Made by a program: the position numbers and the translations under genes. Source: Haemophilus parainfluenzae T3T1 (GTDB taxonomy: Bacteria > Pseudomonadota > Gammaproteobacteria > Enterobacterales > Pasteurellaceae). From it: a DNA stretch of 64,000 nt. The first letter of the stretch is position 1, and every line of letters begins with the position of its first letter. The stretch is from the NCBI RefSeq assembly GCF_000210895.1, contig NC_015964.1:1075501-1139500 (forward strand). The letters are read 5' to 3'. Under the pieces are notes generated by a model that was not told where the DNA came from, made no database searches, and saw only the letters and a program-made list of their open reading frames with translations. Positions 28,258 through 37,093 of the stretch are shown one piece after another.

Positions 28258-28686
28258 ATGGCTGATAATTTGAGCATTATTTTGAATAACCAATGTTTTA
28301 CCTTTCCGGTTCGTGTTTATTATGAGGACACGGATGCAGGCGGAGTAGTGTATCACGCACGTTACTTACATTTCTTTGAACGTGCGCGAACTGAATATTT
28401 AAGAACGCTTAATTTTTCCCAACAATCATTATTGCAGGAACAACAAGTCGCTTTTGTGGTCAAAACCATGTCTATTGACTATTGTATTCCGGCAAAATTG
28501 GATGATTATCTTATTGTCGAAACTGAAATAACGGCAGTGAAAGGGGCGACAATCCTCTTTGAACAGCGGTTAGTTCGTGAGACGGTGGTGTTATCAAAGG
28601 CTACTGTTAAGGTAGCCTGTGTTGATCTAGGCAAAATGAAACCTGTCGCAATTCCTGAAGAATTAAAAGCGGCATTTTTAAAGTAA
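28258..28686 (+). CDS. ybgC: Acyl-CoA thioester hydrolase YbgC
   Basis: Hotdog-fold thioesterase at the head of the tol-pal cluster. The active-site motif [22 protein letters not shown] includes the catalytic Asp. H. influenzae YbgC hydrolyses short-chain acyl-CoA thioesters. The length of 142 residues matches. It precedes tolQ by 20 bases. The link to Tol function is through gene order rather than through a known step. Confidence 0.95.
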   Translation: MADNLSIILNNQCFTFPVRVYYEDTDAGGVVYHARYLHFFERARTEYLRTLNFSQQSLLQEQQVAFVVKTMSIDYCIPAKLDDYLIVETEITAVKGATILFEQRLVRETVVLSKATVKVACVDLGKMKPVAIPEELKAAFLK

Positions 28687-28706
28687 ATAACTTTTCGGAG
28701 TATGCA

Positions 28707-29393
28707 ATGACTGCAGAATTGAACTTTTTAGATCTTTTTCTAAAAGCGAGTATCGTTGTTCAACTTGTAATTGTGATCTTAATTTCGTTCTCAATTATTT
28801 CTTGGGCAATCATCATTCAACGTAGCCGTATTTTGACGACTGCGTTAAAAGAAGCGAACACTTTTGAAGATCGTTTCTGGTCTGGTGAAGATTTAAATAA
28901 ACTTTATGATGGTTTATCTAATCGTCGTGAAGTATTAACCGGTAGCGAACAAATTTTCTTTGTCGGCTTTAAAGAATTCTCTCGCTTAAAACAAGTGAAC
29001 GCGAATGCGCCAGAAGCAATCATCAAAGGTACGACTCGTGCGATGAACCTTGCGATGAATCGTGAAGTAGAAGCGCTTGAAAGTCGTGTACCTTTCTTAG
29101 CAACAGTAGCTTCTGTTAGTCCATATATCGGTTTATTTGGTACCGTTTGGGGGATCATGCACGCATTTATGGCATTAAGTGGTGCGAAACAAGCGACATT
29201 ACAAATGGTTGCTCCAGGTATCGCAGAAGCCTTGATCGCAACTGCAATTGGTTTGTTTGCGGCGATTCCAGCTGTAATGGCGTATAACCGTTTAAGCTTA
29301 CGTGTAAATGCGATTGAACAAAATTATGGTAACTTTATTGATGAATTTACTACAATTTTACATCGTCAAGCTTTTGGTAAAGCGCCCCATTAA
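28707..29393 (+). CDS. tolQ: TolQ, inner-membrane proton-channel subunit
   Basis: ExbB-like subunit of the TolQRA motor that uses proton-motive force to pull on Pal and the outer membrane at the division site. Three membrane helices are visible: residues about 15-35, then a pair around [20 protein letters not shown] and [20 protein letters not shown]. Length 228 is standard. Start [10 protein letters not shown] after TCGGAG. Confidence 0.97.
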   Translation: MTAELNFLDLFLKASIVVQLVIVILISFSIISWAIIIQRSRILTTALKEANTFEDRFWSGEDLNKLYDGLSNRREVLTGSEQIFFVGFKEFSRLKQVNANAPEAIIKGTTRAMNLAMNREVEALESRVPFLATVASVSPYIGLFGTVWGIMHAFMALSGAKQATLQMVAPGIAEALIATAIGLFAAIPAVMAYNRLSLRVNAIEQNYGNFIDEFTTILHRQAFGKAPH

Positions 29394-29410
29394 AAATAAA
29401 TGAAAAATTG

Positions 29411-29443
29411 ACCGCACTTAATAAATAAAACGAAAAGTGCGGT
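29411..29443. repeat. Inverted uptake sequences between tolQ and tolR
   Basis: ACCGCACTT (29411-29419) and AAGTGCGGT (29435-29443) face each other across 15 bases. No clear U-tract follows, so a strong stop inside the tol operon is unlikely. Confidence 0.85.
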
Positions 29444-29471
29444 GGGTTTTAGCGAAGTTTTAGAGGAAATT

Positions 29472-29891
29472 ATGGCTCGTCGTCAGCGTAAAGACATTAA
29501 ATCTGAAATTAACATCGTGCCATTTCTCGATGTTCTTTTAGTTTTAGTGTTAATTTTTATGGCAACCGCGCCGATTATCAGTCAGAGCGTTCAAGTAGAA
29601 CTCCCTGATTCGGTGCAAAGTCAAAATGTATCAAATGAAGATAAAACACCGGTTATTTTAGAAGTAGCAGGTATTGGGCAGTATTCGATTTCGATTGGTG
29701 GTCAACGCCAAGAAGGCCTTAACGAAGAAATGGTAACCCAATTATCAAAACAAGAATTTGATAAAGACAATAACACAATGTTCTTAGTGGGCGGAGCAAA
29801 AGATGTACCTTATGAAGAAGTGATTAAAGCACTGAATTTACTACATCTTGCCGGCATTAAGTCTGTGGGTTTAATGACCAACCCAATTTAA
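29472..29891 (+). CDS. tolR: TolR, motor stator linked to peptidoglycan
   Basis: ExbD-like subunit with one membrane helix and a periplasmic domain. The helix IVPFLDVLLVLVLIFMATAPI contains the conserved Asp that takes up protons. The start is the ATG of MARRQRKDIKSEINIVPF, preceded by AGAGGA. An upstream in-frame GTG at 29442 lies inside a USS and gives an N terminus unlike the family. Length 139 agrees with other TolR proteins. Confidence 0.96.
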   Translation: MARRQRKDIKSEINIVPFLDVLLVLVLIFMATAPIISQSVQVELPDSVQSQNVSNEDKTPVILEVAGIGQYSISIGGQRQEGLNEEMVTQLSKQEFDKDNNTMFLVGGAKDVPYEEVIKALNLLHLAGIKSVGLMTNPI

Positions 29892-29909
29892 GAATAAGTA
29901 GGTAAAACC

Positions 29910-31187
29910 GTGCAGAATAATCGACGAAAAAAACGTGCAAATGAGTTTGTCATCTCTATTGCGATGCACCTTGCATTGTTTGGTTTGTTGATTTGGAGCT
30001 CTCTTTATCAAACCGTTGAAATAATGGGTGGTGGAGAAGGTGAAGGTGATGCCATGGGAGCTGTGATGGTCGATACTGGCAGCGCAGCACAGGAATGGGG
30101 ACGTATTCAACAACAGAAAAAAGGTCAAACTGATAAACAGAAGAAACCAGAGCCTGTAGTTGAAGAGAAAAAAACAGAGCCTGAACCTGAACCAAATCAG
30201 CAAGAAATTGCGAAACAAGAAGAGATTAAGCGTCAGCAGGAAATTCAACGTCAAAAAGAACTTGAAAAACAAAAGCAGCAAGAAATTGAAAAGCAAAAGC
30301 AAAAACAGCAACAAGAGCTTGCTCGTCAAGAGGCGTTAGAAAAACAGAAACAAGCTGAAGAAGCAAAAGCAAAACAAGCTGCAGAGGCAGCGAAGTTGAA
30401 AGCGGAAGCTGAGGCGAAACGTTTAGCGGCAGCCGCTAAACAGGCTGAAGAAGAGGCAAAAGCGAAGGCACAAGCTGAAGCTCAAAAAGCGAAAGAAAAA
30501 GCAGAAGCAGATGCTAAAGCCAAGGCTGAGGCGAAGGCTAAAGCAGAGGCTGAAGCAAAAGCGAAGGCAAAAGCTGAGGCAGACGCCAAAGCGAAAGCAG
30601 AAGCAGACGCTAAAGCAAAAGCTAAGGCAGAAGCTGATGCAAAAGCGAAAGCAGAGGCTGATGCAAAAGCGAAAGCAGAGGCTGAAGCAAAAGCCAAAGC
30701 AGAAGCAAAAGCTAAAGCGGATGCAGAAGCTAAAGCGAAGGCTGATGCGAAAGCCAAAGCTGATGCAGCAAAACGTAAAGCGGATCAAGCAGCTTTAGAT
30801 GATTTCATGAACGGTGGTGACATCGGTGGTGGTAGCGCATCTAAAGGTGGCAATGCGAATAAAGGCGGTACACAAGGTAGTGGTGCGGGACTTGGGGCTG
30901 GAGACGGTGGCAAGGTTGGTGACCAATATGCAGGTGTAATTAAGCGTGAAATTCAACGCCGCTTCTTAAAAGATCCAAGTTTTGCCGGTAAAGTTTGCCG
31001 CATTAAAATTCAACTCGGTCGAGATGGTACTATTTTAGCTTACCAACGAGTTTCTGGACCTGATGACATCTGTACTGCGGCAATGAGTGCGGTAGCAAGA
31101 ACGAAAAAAGTTCCAGCGGCACCATCTGATGCAGTGTATGAGAAATATAAAGCGCCGGCTATCGATTTTGATATCAATGCTCGATAA
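29910..31187 (+). CDS. tolA: TolA, trans-periplasmic tether
   Basis: Single-span protein bridging TolQR to TolB and Pal. A GTG start gives MQNNRRKKRANEFVISIAMH, running into the membrane helix. Residues about 75-295 form a very long charged helix. The second half is built from degenerate KAKAEAEAKAKAD-type repeats with biased codons (GCN-AAR-GCN-GAN). Gly-rich linkers lead to the globular domain III (about 325-425) with its two cysteines (KVCRIKI, DDICTAAM). Repeat number is likely to vary between strains. It is 18 bases after tolR. Confidence 0.95.
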   Translation: MQNNRRKKRANEFVISIAMHLALFGLLIWSSLYQTVEIMGGGEGEGDAMGAVMVDTGSAAQEWGRIQQQKKGQTDKQKKPEPVVEEKKTEPEPEPNQQEIAKQEEIKRQQEIQRQKELEKQKQQEIEKQKQKQQQELARQEALEKQKQAEEAKAKQAAEAAKLKAEAEAKRLAAAAKQAEEEAKAKAQAEAQKAKEKAEADAKAKAEAKAKAEAEAKAKAKAEADAKAKAEADAKAKAKAEADAKAKAEADAKAKAEAEAKAKAEAKAKADAEAKAKADAKAKADAAKRKADQAALDDFMNGGDIGGGSASKGGNANKGGTQGSGAGLGAGDGGKVGDQYAGVIKREIQRRFLKDPSFAGKVCRIKIQLGRDGTILAYQRVSGPDDICTAAMSAVARTKKVPAAPSDAVYEKYKAPAIDFDINAR

Positions 31188-31228
31188 TCGGTTTTAGGAA
31201 AATAACAACGTTAAAATAAGGTGATTAA

Positions 31229-32512
31229 ATGAAATTGATCAAACGTGTTATGGGGCTATTTGTGGTGATGTTTGCATTTGCAAGCACAGCAATGGCAGAA
31301 GATGAGGTTAGAATTGTGATTGATGAAGGGGTTGATGGGGCTCGTCCTATCGCAGTTGTTCCTTTCGCAGGTTCTGCACCTGAAAATATTGGTCAAATTG
31401 TTGCAGATGACTTACGTAATAGTGGTAAATTTAATCCAATTCCAGTAAGCCAAATGCCACAACAACCAACAACTGCAGCTGAAGTGAAACCAGAGGCTTG
31501 GACTGCTTTAGGTATTGATGCTGTTGTTGTAGGTCAAGTGACTTCAACTGGTAGTGGTTATAACATTTCTTATCAGTTAGTTGATACTGTGGGCGCATCA
31601 GGTACGCCAGGTGCAGTACTTGCACAAAATAGCTATACCGTGACTAATAAATGGTTACGTTACGGTGCGCACACTGTGAGTGATGAAGTATTTGAAAAAT
31701 TAACTGGTATTCGTGGTGCATTCAGAACTCGTATTGCTTATGTGGTACAAAAAAATGGTGGATCACAACCTTATGAAGTTCGTGTAGCAGATTATGATGG
31801 GTATAATCAATTCATTGTAAATCGTAGCTCACAACCAATTATGTCTCCAGCATGGTCTCCAGATGGTAAACGTTTAGCTTACGTATCTTTTGAGAACAAG
31901 AAATCACAACTTGTTGTACAAGACCTAGGTTCAGGTTCTCGTAAAGTGGTTGCTTCTTTCCCTGGTCATAACGGTGCACCAGCGTTCTCTCCAGACGGTT
32001 CTAAACTTGCCTTTGCTTCTTCACAAGATGGTTTATTAAACATCTATGTAATGAGCTCAAATGGCGGAAAACCTACTCAATTAACTAGCGGTGCGGGTAA
32101 TAATACAGAACCGTCATGGTCTCCAGATGGTAGCTCAATTCTCTTTACTTCAGATAGAAGCGGTTCACCACAAGTTTATCGTATGAGTGCAAGCGGTGGT
32201 GGCGCGTCACCAGTAGGCGGTCGCGGTAGTGCGCAAATCAGTAGTGATGGTAAAACACTTGTGATGATTAATGGTAATAACAACGTGGTGAAACAAGATC
32301 TCACAACCGGTAGCTCTGAAGTATTAAGTACATCTTTCTTAGGTGAAAGCCCAAGCATTTCGCCTAACGGTATCATGATCATTTACAGCTCTACACAAGG
32401 GTTAGGAAAGGTGTTACAATTAGTTTCTGCAGATGGTCGCTTTAAGGCGAGTCTTCCAGGAAGTAATGGCCAAGTGAAATTTCCTGCTTGGTCGCCATAT
32501 TTGACTAAATAA
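31229..32512 (+). CDS. tolB: TolB, periplasmic beta-propeller
   Basis: Soluble periplasmic partner of Pal and TolA, 427 residues. The signal peptide ends ASTAMA before EDEVRIVID. An N-terminal alpha/beta domain is followed by a six-bladed propeller whose repeats show W(A/S)[42 protein letters not shown] and later variants. Ends [10 protein letters not shown] as in the family. Next to pal, as always in tol clusters. Confidence 0.97.
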   Translation: MKLIKRVMGLFVVMFAFASTAMAEDEVRIVIDEGVDGARPIAVVPFAGSAPENIGQIVADDLRNSGKFNPIPVSQMPQQPTTAAEVKPEAWTALGIDAVVVGQVTSTGSGYNISYQLVDTVGASGTPGAVLAQNSYTVTNKWLRYGAHTVSDEVFEKLTGIRGAFRTRIAYVVQKNGGSQPYEVRVADYDGYNQFIVNRSSQPIMSPAWSPDGKRLAYVSFENKKSQLVVQDLGSGSRKVVASFPGHNGAPAFSPDGSKLAFASSQDGLLNIYVMSSNGGKPTQLTSGAGNNTEPSWSPDGSSILFTSDRSGSPQVYRMSASGGGASPVGGRGSAQISSDGKTLVMINGNNNVVKQDLTTGSSEVLSTSFLGESPSISPNGIMIIYSSTQGLGKVLQLVSADGRFKASLPGSNGQVKFPAWSPYLTK

Positions 32513-32536
32513 AAGAACTCATTGAGGAGAAATCTA

Positions 32537-33007
32537 ATGAACAAATTTGTTAAATCATTATTAGTTGCTGGTTCAGTAGCTGCATTAGCAGCATGTAGCT
32601 CATCAAACAACGATGCAGCAGGCAACGGTGCTAACAACAACGGCCAAACTTTCGGTGGTTACTCTGTTGAAGATCTTCAACAACGTTACAACACCGTTTA
32701 CTTCGGTTTCGATAAATTCAACATCGAAGGTGAATACGTTCAAATCTTAGATGCTCACGCGGCATACTTAAATGCAACTCCAGCTTCTAAAGTTGTTGTT
32801 GAAGGTAATACTGACGAACGTGGTACTCCAGAGTACAACATCGCTTTAGGTCAACGTCGTGCTGACGCAGTTAAAGGTTTCTTAGCTGGTAAAGGTGTTG
32901 ACGCTGGTAAAGTATCAACTGTTTCTTACGGTGAAGAAAAACCTGCAGTGTTAGGTCACGATGAAGCAGCATACTCTAAAAACCGTCGTGCAGTGTTAGC
33001 ATACTAA
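32537..33007 (+). CDS. pal: Peptidoglycan-associated lipoprotein Pal (outer membrane protein P6)
   Basis: Abundant outer-membrane lipoprotein tying the outer membrane to peptidoglycan; in H. influenzae it is the P6 antigen. The start is the ATG at 32537 after GAGGAGA; an in-frame TTG fifteen bases earlier overlaps the ribosome site. The lipobox LAAC leads to a Ser/Asn-rich linker. The OmpA-like domain shows [14 protein letters not shown], the diaminopimelate-binding [19 protein letters not shown], and NRRAVLAY at the end. Length 156. The codon use is highly optimised. Confidence 0.98.
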   Translation: MNKFVKSLLVAGSVAALAACSSSNNDAAGNGANNNGQTFGGYSVEDLQQRYNTVYFGFDKFNIEGEYVQILDAHAAYLNATPASKVVVEGNTDERGTPEYNIALGQRRADAVKGFLAGKGVDAGKVSTVSYGEEKPAVLGHDEAAYSKNRRAVLAY

Positions 33008-33036
33008 TTTTTAGAGAATCTTGATTCTTATATAAA

Positions 33037-33064
33037 ACGGAGAGCAATAAGCTCTCTGTTTTTC
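33037..33064 (+). terminator. Terminator of the tol-pal operon
   Basis: ACGGAGAGC (33037-33045) pairs with GCTCTCTGT (33051-33059), with one G-T pair, and is followed by a T-run. Confidence 0.9.
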
Positions 33065-33131
33065 TTTATCTCAAATTTTCTTAAAAATTGACGAGTATTC
33101 ACGCAATTAGCACAATTTCTTCAGATTTTTC

Positions 33132-33159
33132 TTGCGTCAGAAAATAAAATCGGTATTAT
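33132..33159 (+). promoter_or_regulatory. Promoter of the tRNA-Lys cluster
   Basis: TTGCGT (33132-33137) and TATTAT (33154-33159) are 16 bases apart, 24 bases before the first tRNA. The CGCACC after the -10 resembles a stringent discriminator. Confidence 0.7.
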
Positions 33160-33182
33160 ACGCACCTGTTACGAAATGATGT

Positions 33183-33258
33183 GGGTCGTTAGCTCAGTCG
33201 GTAGAGCAGCGGACTTTTAATCCGTTGGTCGAAGGTTCGAATCCTTCACGACCCACCA
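33183..33258 (+). tRNA. tRNA-Lys (anticodon UUU), copy 1
   Basis: Acceptor GGGTCGT pairs with ACGACCC, then A and encoded CCA. Anticodon stem GCGGA/TCCGT encloses CTTTTAA with anticodon TTT at 33216-33218. 76 bases, T-loop GTTCGAATC. Confidence 0.99.
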
Positions 33259-33283
33259 CTTTTATTTTTAAGCATTCCCTGAT

Positions 33284-33359
33284 GGGTCGTTAGCTCAGTC
33301 GGTAGAGCAGCGGACTTTTAATCCGTTGGTCGAAGGTTCGAATCCTTCACGACCCACCA
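33284..33359 (+). tRNA. tRNA-Lys (anticodon UUU), copy 2
   Basis: Identical in all 76 bases to copy 1, with anticodon TTT at 33317-33319. It lies 25 bases after copy 1. Confidence 0.99.
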
Positions 33360-33388
33360 TCCATTTATCAAATCATTTTTAACCGGTT

Positions 33389-33464
33389 GGGTTGTTAGCT
33401 CAGTTGGTAGAGCAGCGGACTCTTAATCCGTCGGTCGAGAGTTCGAGCCTCTCACAGCCCACCA
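33389..33464 (+). tRNA. tRNA-Lys (anticodon CUU)
   Basis: 76 bases, acceptor GGGTTGT with ACAGCCC, then A and CCA. The loop is CTCTTAA, so the anticodon is CTT (33422-33424), reading AAG. T-arm GAGAGTTCGAGCCTCTC differs from the UUU copies. The D-arm and anticodon stem are nearly the same, so it descends from a duplicated tRNA-Lys or is an old paralogue. Confidence 0.97.
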
Positions 33465-33587
33465 GTCAACATCTTATTCCTCCTGTTTGTTAAAAAATTT
33501 ACAAAAAATTAAAATATTTTCAAAATTCTTGACTATATTTGGCGGTTATTATGGTAGAATATCCACAACTTTAAGTCGGGCATAAAA

Positions 33588-34307
33588 ATGTTACAAAATA
33601 TTCGTATTATTTTGGTTGAAACATCACACAGTGGGAACATCGGTTCTGCTGCGCGTGCGATGAAAACGATGGGATTATCCAATCTCTATTTAGTATCACC
33701 AAAATCGGTGGATGAACAATCTATTGCATTAGCCGCTGGCGCAGATGACCTCGTGCGAAATGCCCAAATTGTCGATAGTTTTGAGCAAGCAATAGAAGAT
33801 TGCTCTTTGGTAATTGGTACCAGTGCGAGATTGCGTCATTTACAGAGTACGTTGATTGAACCTAGAGAATGTGCAGAGAAAGCCTGTGCTTATCAAGGCC
33901 AAGTCGCGATTGTGTTCGGTCGTGAGCGTGTTGGGCTCACAAATGAAGAATTACTTAAATGTCATTATCATTTAAATATTCCCGCTAACCCTGAATATTC
34001 CTCGCTAAATCTAGCGATGGCCGTACAGTTAGTGAGTTATGAAATGCGGATGGCATTTTTAGCTAAAGAAAGAACGGAAAGTACACTTTCTACAATAGAA
34101 AATATCTATCCGACAGCGCAAGAAATGGAGTATTTTTTTGCGCATACGGAACAGGTATATCAATCACTTGGTTTTATTCAAAATCAAGGTGTTATACAAA
34201 AGTTAAGACGGCTTTATAACCGTTCTTCTCTCGAAAAAAATGAATTAAATATTTTGCGTGGAATGTTAAGTGCGGTTGAAAAACGCCTTAATCTGCAAAA
34301 AGACTAA
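33588..34307 (+). CDS. trmJ: tRNA (cytidine/uridine-2'-O-)-methyltransferase TrmJ
   Basis: SPOUT-family enzyme that methylates ribose 32 in the anticodon loop of several tRNAs. N terminus IRIILVETSHSGNIGSAARAMK and the knot motifs VFGRERVGLTNEEL and NPEYSSLNLAMAVQLVSYE are characteristic. The 239 residues include the C-terminal helical extension. It precedes iscR, as in E. coli, and its last codons overlap the IscR-type site. A USS lies at 34268. Confidence 0.95.
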   Translation: MLQNIRIILVETSHSGNIGSAARAMKTMGLSNLYLVSPKSVDEQSIALAAGADDLVRNAQIVDSFEQAIEDCSLVIGTSARLRHLQSTLIEPRECAEKACAYQGQVAIVFGRERVGLTNEELLKCHYHLNIPANPEYSSLNLAMAVQLVSYEMRMAFLAKERTESTLSTIENIYPTAQEMEYFFAHTEQVYQSLGFIQNQGVIQKLRRLYNRSSLEKNELNILRGMLSAVEKRLNLQKD

Positions 34308-34330
34308 AATTGACTATCATAGTCAGATAT
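34306..34330. promoter_or_regulatory. IscR type-1 operator and iscR promoter
   Basis: By my alignment the 25-base site matches the published type-1 IscR motif (ATASYYGACTRWWWYAGTCRRSTAT) at 21 of 25 positions, including GACT and AGTC with correct spacing. TTGACT (34310-34315) doubles as -35, with TAAACT (34332-34337) as a possible -10. It is expected to mediate repression of the isc operon by [2Fe-2S]-IscR. Confidence 0.8.
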
Positions 34331-34366
34331 GTAAACTATCCAAACGACGATTAATAGGGATGCTTT

Positions 34367-34822
34367 ATGAAACTTACATCTAAAGGACGATACGCGGTTA
34401 CCGCAATTTTAGATATCGCATTACACGCAGGGACAGATCCAGTTTGTTTAGCGGATATCTCAGAACGTCAAAATATTTCACTTTCTTATCTTGAGCAATT
34501 ATTTGCAAAATTGCGTCGTGGTGGATTAGTAAAAAGTGTTCGAGGTCCGGGTGGTGGCTATCGTTTAGCTTTACCAACTGATCAAATTTCTATCGGTATG
34601 GTGATCTCTGCCGTAAATGAGAACATTAATGTCACAAGATGCCTTGGAAAGGGAAATTGTCAAGGTGGGGTTGAATGTTTAACTCATTCTTTATGGCAAG
34701 ATTTAAGTGATCGCATTTCTGATTTTTTAGATGAGATTACATTAGCTGAGCTTGTGGAGAAAAAATCAGGAAAACATAAAGCTCACAAAGATTTTGATGA
34801 TTTGGTTGTAGTCAACCAATAA
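34367..34822 (+). CDS. iscR: IscR, iron-sulphur-sensing Rrf2 regulator
   Basis: Represses the isc operon when carrying a [2Fe-2S] cluster. The N-terminal winged helix begins [20 protein letters not shown]. Cluster ligands lie in the segment [16 protein letters not shown]: three Cys spaced five apart plus a His two residues after the last. Length 151. First gene of the isc operon; a matching operator precedes it. Confidence 0.98.
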   Translation: MKLTSKGRYAVTAILDIALHAGTDPVCLADISERQNISLSYLEQLFAKLRRGGLVKSVRGPGGGYRLALPTDQISIGMVISAVNENINVTRCLGKGNCQGGVECLTHSLWQDLSDRISDFLDEITLAELVEKKSGKHKAHKDFDDLVVVNQ

Positions 34823-34885
34823 TAGGAAAGTAGATCAAAGTGCGGTCAAAATGATGGCATTTTTGGTAGTTATTTAGGAGTGAAA

Positions 34886-36100
34886 ATGAAATTACCAATT
34901 TATTTAGATTATGCAGCAACATGTCCGGTTGATGAACGTGTGGCTAAAAAAATGATGGAATATTTAACCATTGATGGTGTATTCGGTAATCCAGCATCTC
35001 GTTCACATAAATTTGGCTGGCAAGCTGAAGAAGCCGTTGATATTGCACGTAATCAAATTGCTGATTTGATTGGCGCAGACTCACGTGAGATCGTGTTTAC
35101 TTCTGGCGCAACAGAAGCAGATAACCTTGCAATTAAAGGCGCAGCGCACTTTTATCAAACAAAAGGTAAGCACATTATTACTTGTAAAACTGAACACAAA
35201 GCCGTATTGGATACTTGTCGTCAGTTAGAGCGTGAAGGCTTTGAAGTCACTTATTTAGATCCAGAAGAAGATGGTTTAATCGATCTTGAGAAATTTAAAG
35301 CAGCATTGCGTCCAGACACAATTATTGTGTCAATCATGCATGTAAATAATGAGATTGGCGTAATTCAAGATATTAAAGCAATTGGTGAGCTTTGCCGTGC
35401 AAACAAAACCATTTTCCACGTAGATGCAACACAAAGTGTAGGTAAAGTCGAAATCAATCTTGCGGAATTACAGGTTGATTTAATGTCAATGTCTAGCCAC
35501 AAATTGTACGGACCAAAAGGGATTGGTGCATTATATGTATGCCGTAAACCACGTGTTCGTTTAGAAGCAATTATCCATGGTGGTGGTCACGAACGTGGTA
35601 TGCGTTCAGGTACATTACCGGTACACCAAATCGTTGGTATGGGTGAAGCTTATCGCATTGCAAAAGAAGAAATGGATACTGAAATTCCACGTATTCGTGC
35701 TTTACGCGATCGTTTATACAATGGTCTTAAAGACATTGAAGAAACCTATGTAAATGGTTCAATGGAACACCGCGTAGCGAATAATTTGAACATTAGCTTT
35801 AACTATGTTGAAGGTGAGTCGTTAATGATGGCATTACGTGATATCGCAGTATCTTCTGGTTCCGCTTGTACGTCTGCAAGTTTAGAGCCATCTTATGTAT
35901 TACGTGCATTAGGTCGTAATGATGAATTAGCGCATAGCTCAATTCGTTTCACGCTTGGTCGTTGGACCACTGAAGAAGAAATTGATTACACCATTAATTT
36001 AATGCATGGTGCAGTAGCGAAACTTCGTGAATTATCGCCACTTTGGGATATGTTCAAAGAAGGCATTGATTTAAACACTATTGAGTGGGCAGCCCACTAA
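34886..36100 (+). CDS. iscS: Cysteine desulfurase IscS
   Basis: PLP enzyme that takes sulphur from cysteine for Fe-S clusters and thiolated tRNAs. The PLP lysine is in [10 protein letters not shown] and the catalytic Cys in [11 protein letters not shown] chose the ATG at 34886 ([19 protein letters not shown]), giving the standard 404 residues; an in-frame GTG six bases earlier overlaps the AGGAG site. It follows iscR by 63 bases, with a USS in the gap (34838). Confidence 0.98.
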   Translation: MKLPIYLDYAATCPVDERVAKKMMEYLTIDGVFGNPASRSHKFGWQAEEAVDIARNQIADLIGADSREIVFTSGATEADNLAIKGAAHFYQTKGKHIITCKTEHKAVLDTCRQLEREGFEVTYLDPEEDGLIDLEKFKAALRPDTIIVSIMHVNNEIGVIQDIKAIGELCRANKTIFHVDATQSVGKVEINLAELQVDLMSMSSHKLYGPKGIGALYVCRKPRVRLEAIIHGGGHERGMRSGTLPVHQIVGMGEAYRIAKEEMDTEIPRIRALRDRLYNGLKDIEETYVNGSMEHRVANNLNISFNYVEGESLMMALRDIAVSSGSACTSASLEPSYVLRALGRNDELAHSSIRFTLGRWTTEEEIDYTINLMHGAVAKLRELSPLWDMFKEGIDLNTIEWAAH

Positions 36101-36154
36101 TTTTTAAGGCGGCTTGACCGCCTGATAGCAACTTATTTAGGAAAGGAAAAGAAT

Positions 36155-36538
36155 ATGGCATACAGCGAAAAAGTTATCGATCATTACGAAAATCCACGCA
36201 ATGTTGGTTCAATGGACAAAAAAGATAATTCTGTGGGAACCGGCATGGTGGGTGCGCCAGCTTGTGGTGACGTTATGCAGTTACAAATCAAAGTAAATGA
36301 CAGCGGCATTATTGAAGATGCAAAATTCAAAACTTATGGTTGTGGTTCTGCGATCGCTTCTAGCTCTTTAATTACCGAGTGGGTAAAAGGCAAATCTTTA
36401 GATGAAGCAGGTGCAATCAAAAACAGCCAAATTGCGGAAGAACTTGAATTACCACCGGTAAAAGTTCACTGTTCAATCTTAGCAGAAGACGCAATTAAAG
36501 CCGCCATTGCTGACTACAAAAATAAACAAGGTAAGTAA
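36155..36538 (+). CDS. iscU: Iron-sulphur cluster scaffold IscU
   Basis: Scaffold on which [2Fe-2S] clusters are built. The three ligand cysteines are in PACGD, TYGCGSAIASS and HCSILAEDA. The LPPVK motif recognised by the HscA chaperone is intact just before the third Cys. Length 127. Ribosome site GGAAAGGAA. Confidence 0.98.
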   Translation: MAYSEKVIDHYENPRNVGSMDKKDNSVGTGMVGAPACGDVMQLQIKVNDSGIIEDAKFKTYGCGSAIASSSLITEWVKGKSLDEAGAIKNSQIAEELELPPVKVHCSILAEDAIKAAIADYKNKQGK

Positions 36539-36541
36539 TCA

Positions 36542-36570
36542 AAAGTGCGGCCGAAAATGACCGCACTTTA
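36542..36570 (+). terminator. Imperfect uptake-sequence hairpin after iscU
   Basis: AAAGTGCGGCC pairs with GACCGCACTTT except for one C/A mismatch. One arm is a degenerate USS (GGCC in place of GGTC). A short T-rich stretch follows. It could partly end transcription after iscRSU. Confidence 0.6.
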
Positions 36571-36622
36571 TACTTAATATATGAGCGTCGAGAAATTAAG
36601 CTCTTAGAAAGGCGCAGTTGTC

Positions 36623-37075
36623 ATGACGTTAGAGAAAAAAATTGCGATTGCTAGTGTGGCATTATGTTTGCTTACATCACTTGCATTTTCCATTTATTTG
36701 GTATTTGTAGCTTCCTATTTGGATGAAGCAGAAACTTCAGTTCGGATTCAGATATTTTTGGGTATCCTAGCTTTGTCTTGGGGAGCAATGATTGCATCGT
36801 TTATTTTATATACGAGATTACGTAGTGCAGCAGTATCAGCGGCCGCTTTGCTTGCATTTGCTATCTATGTACTATTTATTTATTTATCTGTAAAAAATAG
36901 CGGTTCAGGTGGCCTATATATCTGGCTTGCATATTCTGTTTGGTGTGTCGCTTGCTTTGTATTGTCAATGTTAATAGTGCTCTTTAAGCCGGCAATTTTT
37001 ACTTGCTCAGCAAAATCAGCATTTTTCTCAACACTCATTATCAACGCAGCCTCTTTATCAATTGTGATACTTTAG
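36623..37075 (+). CDS. Four-helix membrane protein, tandem paralogue 1, inside isc operon
   Basis: 150-residue hydrophobic protein with about four membrane helices: residues 8-30, 44-62, 71-90 and 100-120. The loop LYTRLRSAAVSA and the C-terminal SAKSAFFSTLIIN are shared with the next gene. No known family recognised. It lies between iscU and iscA, where other Pasteurellaceae and enterics have no gene. The start is an ATG after AGAAAGGCG. No metal- or cluster-binding motif is seen; its cysteines are scattered in helices. A role in Fe-S assembly is not implied by sequence, only by location. Confidence 0.75.
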   Translation: MTLEKKIAIASVALCLLTSLAFSIYLVFVASYLDEAETSVRIQIFLGILALSWGAMIASFILYTRLRSAAVSAAALLAFAIYVLFIYLSVKNSGSGGLYIWLAYSVWCVACFVLSMLIVLFKPAIFTCSAKSAFFSTLIINAASLSIVIL

Positions 37076-37093
37076 ACTATGTAGGAACAATTT

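Noticed and set aside
29442-29471. GTG start adding ten residues to TolR
   Set aside because: The GTG lies inside an uptake-sequence hairpin. The downstream ATG has AGAGGA before it and gives the usual TolR N terminus.
30423-30788. Long open frames antisense to the tolA repeat region
   Set aside because: They are shadows of the Ala/Lys/Glu repeat codons, have unnatural composition (mostly Ala/Phe/Ser), and lack ribosome sites.
32522-32536. TTG start for Pal
   Set aside because: It overlaps the ribosome site and puts charged residues before the lipoprotein signal peptide.
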